Below, piece by piece: positions 6,811 to 11,347 of a DNA stretch of 11,347 nucleotides (within the stretch, counting starts at the first letter, position 1; each line of letters begins with the position of its first letter). The stretch spans positions 1 to 11,347 of the forward strand of contig JADFYT010000053.1 in the NCBI GenBank assembly GCA_015232935.1, read 5' to 3'. The translations under genes and the position numbers were made by a program. The notes beneath the pieces were generated by a model, which was not told the DNA's origin, did not search any database, and worked only from the letters and a program-made list of their open reading frames with translations. The stretch is from Desulfamplus sp. (lineage in GTDB: Bacteria; Desulfobacterota; Desulfobacteria; Desulfobacterales; Desulfobacteraceae).

Positions 6811-7503
6811 TCATTTTTTCTTCTGGGTAAGCTTAGCACTTATCTTTGATGCCTGCTCCATCTGGACAGCGGCAAGAATTTTTGAGGCGGGTTTAGGAGG
6901 CATGCGGGCAACTATTTCTGCCGCCAGGTCAACATCCATTTTATCAAGAATGGCAGCTGCATTTTTTATAGGCATTTTGGTATAAACTACGGAGAGGTTC
7001 TGTATTTTTACCTCGTATTCAGCCTCTTTCTGTTTTTCCTTGTCTGATTTTACCTTCTGGATAGCGGCCAGATCATCCTGTATCTGTTTTTTCAAAGCTT
7101 CAAGTTTTGCAAGATTCTCGTCAATTTCCTCTTTAAACTTGTCAAGCTCCTTTTTCTCCTGTTTAAGAGCCGCATCTTCCTTGTCAAGTTTTTGTTTTCT
7201 CTCCTCAAGTCCAATCAGGACAAACTTTGCGGGATCAGGACACTCGGGACATTCAGGACATGGCTGTTGGCCTTCTGCATTTTCCTTTCCCTCTTCTTTG
7301 CCATCTGCTTTTTTTGCTTCACCCTCTTTGGCACTCTTGTCATCTGTTTTAGCCTTGTCATCCGCGGCAAAAACAGAAACAGGAGAGACAACACTCAAAA
7401 AAAAGCAGTTATCATATTGATAAAATCCATATTGTGCCAAGCAGCTTAATATAAAAAATGTCGCCAATCCAATGATAACCTTATCAAGCATTCTCAGAAA
7501 CAT
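6811..7503 (-). CDS. MotE-like flagellar coiled-coil protein (MgtE_N-like C-terminus)
   Basis: About 230 residues. One N-terminal transmembrane helix (about 8-25, VIIGLATFFILSCLAQYG) anchors it. Then follow a lysine/glutamate/alanine-rich linker (48-80), a cysteine cluster PCPECPECPDP (C82, C85, C88), a long coiled coil (about 98-170), and a C-terminal helical repeat domain (about 173-226, VYTKMPIKNAAAILDKMD, AAEIVARMPPKPASKILAAV) like the MgtE N-domain found in MotE. MotE-type proteins act as periplasmic chaperones/scaffolds for stator assembly; transfer of that role here is inference. Start: ATG 7503 overlaps the fliJ end by 20 bases, ATG 7491 by 8. The frame stays open to 7605, and ATG 7572 has a good AGAGGTG site, but that start would add 23 residues overlapping 89 bases of fliJ. 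The stop TGA follows an A6 run, and another frame continues with an acidic tail. Confidence 0.8.
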   Translation of the reverse strand: MFLRMLDKVIIGLATFFILSCLAQYGFYQYDNCFFLSVVSPVSVFAADDKAKTDDKSAKEGEAKKADGKEEGKENAEGQQPCPECPECPDPAKFVLIGLEERKQKLDKEDAALKQEKKELDKFKEEIDENLAKLEALKKQIQDDLAAIQKVKSDKEKQKEAEYEVKIQNLSVVYTKMPIKNAAAILDKMDVDLAAEIVARMPPKPASKILAAVQMEQASKISAKLTQKKK

Positions 7504-7939
7504 CTCTTGCTTTTTTAAGAGAAGACATGTCGTCAGCTCTCTTTTGCTCTTCAGCTTGAAATTTTTCAACATATTCACCTCTTCTTTTCTCTTTGAGACG
7601 TTCAATCACCTTTCTTTCCACACTTTTTTTGGTCAGGGCCTGCTGCTTGACAGCCAGAATTCTCTGAAGCTGCTCATGTTCCTTGCGTTTCAGGGCAATA
7701 TCACTTTCAAGAGAATCCAGATAATCATTATATTGTCTAAACAACAACGCCGAGACCCCCTTAACCGTCTCCTGCTCCGCCTTGTCAGCCATGATCCGGA
7801 AGGTCTGCTCCATCTGCAAAATCATCTCATGCACGGCCTTGACATCCATAGACGCTTGAAAATATTCCTGTTTGGCAATATTTTCAAGGTGTTCTCTGTA
7901 TTTGAGAACCGGCTGGAGCCTGAAATCAAATTTTTTCAA
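7484..7939 (-). CDS. fliJ: Flagellar export protein FliJ
   Basis: 151 residues, the usual FliJ length, almost entirely alpha-helical coiled coil. Seen: the N-terminal FDFRLQPVLKYREHLE signature and the C-terminal ERLKEKRRGEYVEKFQAEEQ signature. FliJ is the stalk-like subunit that inserts into the FliI ATPase ring, helps open the FlhA export gate and recycles chaperones. The start codon is TTG at 7939-7937 with AAGGA about 7 bases before it; no ATG lies near the conserved N-terminus. It begins 15 bases after the fliI stop and its end overlaps the motE-like gene, so translation of the three is probably coupled. Confidence 0.93.
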   Translation of the reverse strand: MKKFDFRLQPVLKYREHLENIAKQEYFQASMDVKAVHEMILQMEQTFRIMADKAEQETVKGVSALLFRQYNDYLDSLESDIALKRKEHEQLQRILAVKQQALTKKSVERKVIERLKEKRRGEYVEKFQAEEQKRADDMSSLKKARDVSENA

Positions 7940-7954
7940 ACCTTATCCTTTCTG

Positions 7955-9298
7955 CTATTTTTTGCCTCTTGAAGGAGAGGCGTTTTCCGCTTTAAGGACT
8001 TTGATGAGTTCAGCAATTCCTGTGTTCAAATCTATTTTCTGGTTCATATCCTGCCTTAAAAAGCTGTTAATTGAGGGCATCAGCTTTTTTGCCTGATCAA
8101 TTCCTGGATTTGAGCCATCAACATAAGCACCTATAGAGATCATGTCTTCTGCCCCTCTGTAAGTTGCCATGATATCAATTGCCTGCTGCCTTAGTTTGAC
8201 GTGATCCGGTTTTGCGACATCACGAAACACCCTGGATACGCTTGCCAGGACATCAATAGCAGGATAATGGCCCTTATTGGCGATGTCTCTTGAAAGGACA
8301 ATATGTCCATCAACAATAGAGCGAACCGTATCTCCTACCGGATCGTTAAGATCATCACCCTCTACAAGAACCGTATAGATTCCGGTAATGGAGCCGCTGC
8401 CCTCCACATACCCCACCCGTTCGAGCAGTACCGGAATCTGGACAAAAAATGACGGCGTATAGCCTCTTGAGGTTGGAGGTTCTCCTGCGGCAAGCCCCAC
8501 ATCCCTTGAAGACATTGCAAAACGGGTGATAGAGTCAATAATCAAAAGCACATGCTTGCCCTGATCCCTGAAATATTCGGCAATAGTAGTTGCAAGGTAT
8601 GCCCCTCTCATCCTGACCAAAGGAGGAGTATCAGAGGTTGCTGCCACAACAACAGAACTTTTCATCCCTTCCGGGCCCAGAGTATGGTTGACAAAATCCT
8701 TGACCTCCCTGCCACGCTCTCCTATAAGCCCGATTACCGTAACATCAGCACTGGTGTGCCTGGTCATCATTCCCATAAGCACGCTCTTTCCCACGCCGGA
8801 ACCTGCCATGATTGCCACACGCTGCCCCCTGCCAAGGGTAATCATTACATTAATTGCTGAAATCCCGACATCAAGCGGCTCGTCAATTGATTTACGCTCC
8901 ATCGGGTTCATTGGTTTGCCATAAAGGGAGTATTTTGCAACAGGATTAAAAGAGCCTTTGCCATCAATTGGGTTGCCCATTCCATCCACCACCCTGCCAA
9001 GCAGCCCATCTCCAACATCCGCAAGCGGAAGATCGGCAAGAGGAATGATTCTGCTTCCAGGACTGATCCCCCTTATATCCCCATATGGCATTAAAAGCAC
9101 CTTGTCTTCTCGAAAGCCGATAACTTCAGCACGGATTTCACCGCCATGGTCATTTTTAATGTTGCAAAGGCTGCCGATGCCAAGTCCAAGGCCATCCCCT
9201 TCGGCAATCAAGCCGATCACCTTGGTAATTCGTCCTTCAGGCTTTACAGTCACACAACTGTCCACAGCATCCAGATATTTATCCCAGTTTATATCCAT
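7955..9298 (-). CDS. fliI: Flagellar export ATPase FliI
   Basis: 447 residues from ATG 9298, F1-beta-like ATPase that forms the hexameric motor assisting flagellar protein export. Visible motifs (numbered from the GTG at 9304, two codons earlier): Walker A AGSGVGKS (167-174), GLIGERGREV with the likely catalytic glutamate E196, Walker B HVLLIIDSITRFA with D257, AAGEPPTSRGYTPSFF, SGSITGIYTVLVEGDD, and the C-terminal YRGAEDMISIGAYVDGSNP. Length is normal. The usual GVR(A/S)I before the nucleotide site reads GISAI, a small substitution. Start: ATG 9298 has AGGTG 4 bases upstream; the in-frame GTG 9304 would sit inside that site, so ATG is preferred. The gap to fliH is unusually long, so fliI has lost the coupling to fliH expected in such operons. 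Confidence 0.97.
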   Translation of the reverse strand: MDINWDKYLDAVDSCVTVKPEGRITKVIGLIAEGDGLGLGIGSLCNIKNDHGGEIRAEVIGFREDKVLLMPYGDIRGISPGSRIIPLADLPLADVGDGLLGRVVDGMGNPIDGKGSFNPVAKYSLYGKPMNPMERKSIDEPLDVGISAINVMITLGRGQRVAIMAGSGVGKSVLMGMMTRHTSADVTVIGLIGERGREVKDFVNHTLGPEGMKSSVVVAATSDTPPLVRMRGAYLATTIAEYFRDQGKHVLLIIDSITRFAMSSRDVGLAAGEPPTSRGYTPSFFVQIPVLLERVGYVEGSGSITGIYTVLVEGDDLNDPVGDTVRSIVDGHIVLSRDIANKGHYPAIDVLASVSRVFRDVAKPDHVKLRQQAIDIMATYRGAEDMISIGAYVDGSNPGIDQAKKLMPSINSFLRQDMNQKIDLNTGIAELIKVLKAENASPSRGKK

Positions 9299-9360
9299 AA
9301 ACACCTGTCCCGGTTAATATTAGACTTTCTTTGCAAAACAGGATTTTATTGCGAAGCTCG

Positions 9361-9430
9361 GGTTTAATAGCCCCCCTTGGGGCGAAGTATTAAGACCTTA
9401 ACCCCGTCCGCTTGGGGCGAGGAGGGCTTC
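9361..9430. repeat. GC-rich REP-like palindromic repeat in the fliH-fliI gap
   Basis: Plus strand: CTTGGGGCGA occurs twice (9377-9386 and 9411-9420). Between the copies is a perfect TTAAG-AC-CTTAA (9390-9401), flanked by GGGG (9379-9382) and CCCC (9402-9405), so the whole forms a larger imperfect hairpin. CCCC..GGGG palindromes occur at both ends. Base composition is far from the AT-rich flanks. Its look is that of REP/RAYT-associated or other small interspersed palindromes, but copy number elsewhere in the genome is unknown. Confidence 0.5.
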
Positions 9431-9463
9431 ATTCCTTGATTTTACGGCATGTTTCATTAACCT

Positions 9464-9523
9464 GTTTACAATTTCTGAAAAAGCTCCCTGATTTTCAGGG
9501 ATTCGTCCCCCAAAAGTGTAAAC
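9464..9523. repeat. Nested inverted repeat with GTTTACA/TGTAAAC arms
   Basis: Outer arms GTTTACA (9464-9470) and TGTAAAC (9517-9523) are exact inverted copies enclosing a centred 7-bp hairpin at 9485-9501. Two nested palindromes in 60 bases, next to the GC-rich repeat, suggest a small mobile or inserted palindromic unit rather than ordinary spacer. Confidence 0.45.
9479..9501 (-). terminator. Terminator-like hairpin after fliH
   Basis: On the minus strand TCCCTGA-AAA-TCAGGGA (plus 9485-9501) is a perfect 7-bp stem, followed by GCTTTTT (plus 9478-9484). This has the form of a weak intrinsic terminator, with only five T. If active it would reduce transcription of fliI, fliJ and motE-like relative to fliG and fliH. 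Confidence 0.4.
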
Positions 9524-9588
9524 TACCTTGGGAGGAACATGAAAGACGCCGATTTTACTTGATGAAAAATGAATTCCAACAGCATGAT

Positions 9589-10728
9589 TCATGATAGCCT
9601 GGCTCCCATGACACTTGTGAATACCTGCTCAAGCCTTGTCTGGATATCTGTCTCGACCTTGGCTTTTGAGGATTCAATCTTGCATCCTCCTCTTGTAACA
9701 GAAGGGTTTGATATTACAGAAACGCTTTTCAGGCTCTTTACACGCTCGAAAAAGTCTTCTTTGATCATCTCTACATACTCATAATCATCAGCAGAGATAT
9801 TCAAAATGATCTCTTCCGGTTCGGGCATGGTTGACAAGGCATTGAGTATAGAATCCTTTACAATACCTTCATCTAATTGAACTTTTGCAAACACAACCTT
9901 TTCAGCTATCCTGCAGATCAAAGAGAGAATTTTGGATTCATGCGTTTTAACGGCATTGTGCCAGGCTTGATCCATTTTTTGAAAGATATCCTCAAGTGAC
10001 GTTATAATTTCAAGGGACTTTGCGTCACTTACGACCTTTCCATCCTCCTCTCCCTTTTGAAAGCCTGCGTCATAACCCTCTTGCTCTCCTTTCTCATGGC
10101 CTGCACGATATCCCTCTTCCATTCCTTTGGCCAGGCCATCTTCCATTCCTTTGGATAGACCCTCTTGCGTTCCTTTGGCCAGACCATCTTCATATCCCTC
10201 GGATCTACCTTGTTCAAATCCTTTTTTGTACCCCTCTTCAAAAACCAGATCCACCTCTGTAGCAGGATCTGGTGAAAGAGTATCCTTGCTCTCTCTTTCA
10301 GAGGCTCTATCTGTACCATCAACACTATGGAAGATACCATTTTCCCCTTGATCACGCAGGTTCATATGATCATGCTCCGTCAAACTCTCGTCAAGGAGCT
10401 TGTTGACAGCACTTTTCTTCCTGGCGGTCAGCGGGATCATGGCACTTTTGCCAACCATTCGCTCATCAAATCTGGTGATACCAGTCTTGAAAGGACGGAA
10501 CTCATCATCAATATCCAGAAGGGGGGTTACAGTTTTCTCATCCGCACCATAAATTCGTCTGAACTCATCAGATTCTCCTGTTGATTCCTGCTCATAAAGC
10601 ACTTTAAAAGAGTCAGATTCTTCACAGGCATTCTTGTTTTCTTTATATTTTTCGCTTCCACACTGATCAAATACTGTAACATGCCACGGATGGAATATAT
10701 CATCGTCCTGATTTTTATCAGTCAACAC
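9589..10728 (-). CDS. fliH: Flagellar assembly protein FliH, long N-terminus and GxxxG array
   Basis: 379 residues, longer than typical FliH (about 230-280). FliH dimers bind and restrain FliI and link it to the C-ring. Residues 1-160 are a charged, low-complexity extension with no recognised domain. Residues 166-230 hold 17 glycines at exactly every fourth position, an extreme form of the known FliH GxxxG helix repeat. Residues 236-379 match the FliH/YscL C-terminal domain (ILSLICRIAEKVVFAKVQL, EEIILNISADDYEYV, SNPSVTRGGCKIES, IQTRLEQVF). The start is non-ATG: GTG 10728 or the adjacent TTG 10725; AAGGAGG (plus 10732-10738) lies 3 and 6 bases before them, so TTG has the better spacing. It is 53 bp from the fliG stop. 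Confidence 0.92.
   Translation of the reverse strand: MLTDKNQDDDIFHPWHVTVFDQCGSEKYKENKNACEESDSFKVLYEQESTGESDEFRRIYGADEKTVTPLLDIDDEFRPFKTGITRFDERMVGKSAMIPLTARKKSAVNKLLDESLTEHDHMNLRDQGENGIFHSVDGTDRASERESKDTLSPDPATEVDLVFEEGYKKGFEQGRSEGYEDGLAKGTQEGLSKGMEDGLAKGMEEGYRAGHEKGEQEGYDAGFQKGEEDGKVVSDAKSLEIITSLEDIFQKMDQAWHNAVKTHESKILSLICRIAEKVVFAKVQLDEGIVKDSILNALSTMPEPEEIILNISADDYEYVEMIKEDFFERVKSLKSVSVISNPSVTRGGCKIESSKAKVETDIQTRLEQVFTSVMGARLS
10039..10233 (-). repeat. In-frame tandem repeat encoding the FliH glycine ladder
   Basis: Codes for FliH residues 166-230, glycine at each fourth codon without a break. The centre keeps DNA-level tandem copies of about 24 bases (residues 183-206: LAKGTQEG, LSKGMEDG, LAKGMEEG), so recent unit duplication is likely. 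Length may vary between strains through slippage or recombination. Confidence 0.8.
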
Positions 10729-10731
10729 AGG

Positions 10732-10753
10732 CCTCCTTCTGCCTGATGAGGCA
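10732..10753 (-). promoter_or_regulatory. fliH ribosome binding site beside a small hairpin
   Basis: AAGGAGG (plus 10732-10738) is the strongest ribosome binding site in the flagellar block. A 5-bp hairpin, TGCCT-CATC-AGGCA on the minus strand (plus 10740-10753), ends two bases before it. It may keep the site free of longer structure. The site decides between the GTG and TTG starts of fliH. Confidence 0.45.
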
Positions 10754-10781
10754 ACCTGGAAACTTTATTTTATGATCATGA

Positions 10782-11347
10782 TCACACAAGTACATCATCC
10801 TTGCCTTTACCGCCCAATGTAATGGTTCCATCAGCTTCAAGCTCCTTGGCAGCACGTACAATTGCCTGCTGGGCCTCTTCAACCTCAGCCAGCCGGACAG
10901 GCCCCATGGAGTCCAGATCATCCTTGAGCATCTCTCCTGCACGCTGGGACAGATTGGAAAAAATCTTCTTTCTCATCTCTTCGGTTGCAGTCTTCAGAGC
11001 ATAGGTCAGCTGCTGCCCCTCAACCTTTTTGAGAATCTCTCTCATTGCACGATCATCAATTGCAACAAGATCCTCAAACACAAACATCATCTTGCGGATA
11101 TCATCTGCCATCTCCTGACTATCTTCTTCCACCTGCTCCATTATAATATCTTCGGTTGCCTTGTCCACGCCATTTATAATGTTGACAAGCACGCCAACAC
11201 CGCCAACTTTTCCTCCAGGCCCTACAGCACCGCTCAACTCCATCTTCAGTGCCTCATCCACATCACGGACAACATCCTCGGATATCTGGCCAAGTTTTGC
11301 GATTCTAAGGGCGATATCCCCCTTTTTGTCATCTGGAACCGCCATCA
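10782..11347 (-). CDS. fliG: Flagellar motor switch protein FliG, C-terminal part
   Basis: The 5' part lies beyond the right edge; at least 187 of about 330-340 residues are visible. The ATG at 11345 is internal, since it falls after the place where the EHPQ motif of the middle domain belongs. FliG sits on the cytoplasmic face of the MS-ring; its C-terminal domain meets the stator and takes up torque. Seen: GGVGVLVNIIN, FVFEDLVAIDD, and the torque helix region LSQRAGEMLKDDLDSMGPVRL. The five charged residues important in E. coli (K264, R281, D288, D289, R297) are all conserved, as K118, R135, D142, D143 and R151 counted from 11345. The protein is therefore probably functional. fliH follows after 53 bp. 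Confidence 0.97.
   Translation of the reverse strand, partial: MAVPDDKKGDIALRIAKLGQISEDVVRDVDEALKMELSGAVGPGGKVGGVGVLVNIINGVDKATEDIIMEQVEEDSQEMADDIRKMMFVFEDLVAIDDRAMREILKKVEGQQLTYALKTATEEMRKKIFSNLSQRAGEMLKDDLDSMGPVRLAEVEEAQQAIVRAAKELEADGTITLGGKGKDDVLV

Larger units (their letters stand above)
9398..9592 (-). other. Doubtful 64-codon ORF overlapping the fliH stop (ATGA)
   Basis: The ATG at 9592-9590 overlaps the fliH TGA as ATGA, the arrangement used for translational coupling, and the frame runs 64 codons to a TAA at 9398. I recognise no family. It reads directly through a terminator-like hairpin and into the GC-rich palindromic repeat, ending in SRNEALLAPSGRG, which is encoded by repeat bases. 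That suggests non-coding sequence that happens to be open. No good ribosome binding site is seen apart from coupling. Confidence 0.15.

Noticed and set aside
10039..10233. CRISPR-like regular repeats
   Set aside because: The period is 12-24 bases, diverged and in frame with a protein ladder; there are no spacers.
10020..10355. Several proline- and serine-rich open frames on both strands across the FliH repeat
   Set aside because: They are shadows of the glycine-ladder codons, open because of the tandem repeat, with no independent coding signal.

Overview
The window is bacterial DNA of moderate to low GC content. It most resembles a flagellated member of the Desulfobacterota, probably a Desulfobacterales-type sulfate reducer. 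This assignment is inference: it rests on the flagellar gene order with a MotE-type gene after fliJ, on the abundance of PAS and Cache sensor kinases, and on a DUF2156/rubrerythrin-like gene pair. No taxonomic marker lies in the window.

Right part (11347 down to about 6811, minus strand): a block of a flagellar operon, read fliG (3' part only), fliH, fliI, fliJ, motE-like. FliG is the torque-receiving switch protein. FliH, FliI and FliJ form the ATPase complex of the flagellar export apparatus. The motE-like gene encodes a membrane-anchored coiled-coil protein. Genes are tightly packed except between fliH and fliI, where about 290 bp holds nested inverted repeats, a terminator-like hairpin and GC-rich repeated palindromes. 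That spacer looks like inserted repeat material.

Middle (6715 to 5104, minus strand): a plausible sigma70-type promoter, a rubrerythrin-like ferritin-fold protein and a DUF2156 (lysylphosphatidylglycerol synthetase C-terminal-like, GNAT-fold) protein, probably one transcription unit.

Left-middle (5082 to 2965, plus strand): a membrane hybrid histidine kinase with a Cache sensor and a C-terminal receiver domain, convergent with the DUF2156 gene. Divergent from it, a soluble three-PAS histidine kinase runs from 2561 to 738 (minus), followed after 12 bp by murI (glutamate racemase), which leaves the window at the left edge.

The most unusual item lies in the 403 bp between the two kinases. On the plus strand there is the decayed 3' end of a tnpB gene (IS200/IS605 superfamily), overlaid with a chain of stable hairpins that ends in a right-end-like motif. 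This is where the omega RNA of a TnpB element is encoded. The rest of tnpB is absent, so this is a solitary, possibly still structured, omega-RNA relic beside a signalling gene.
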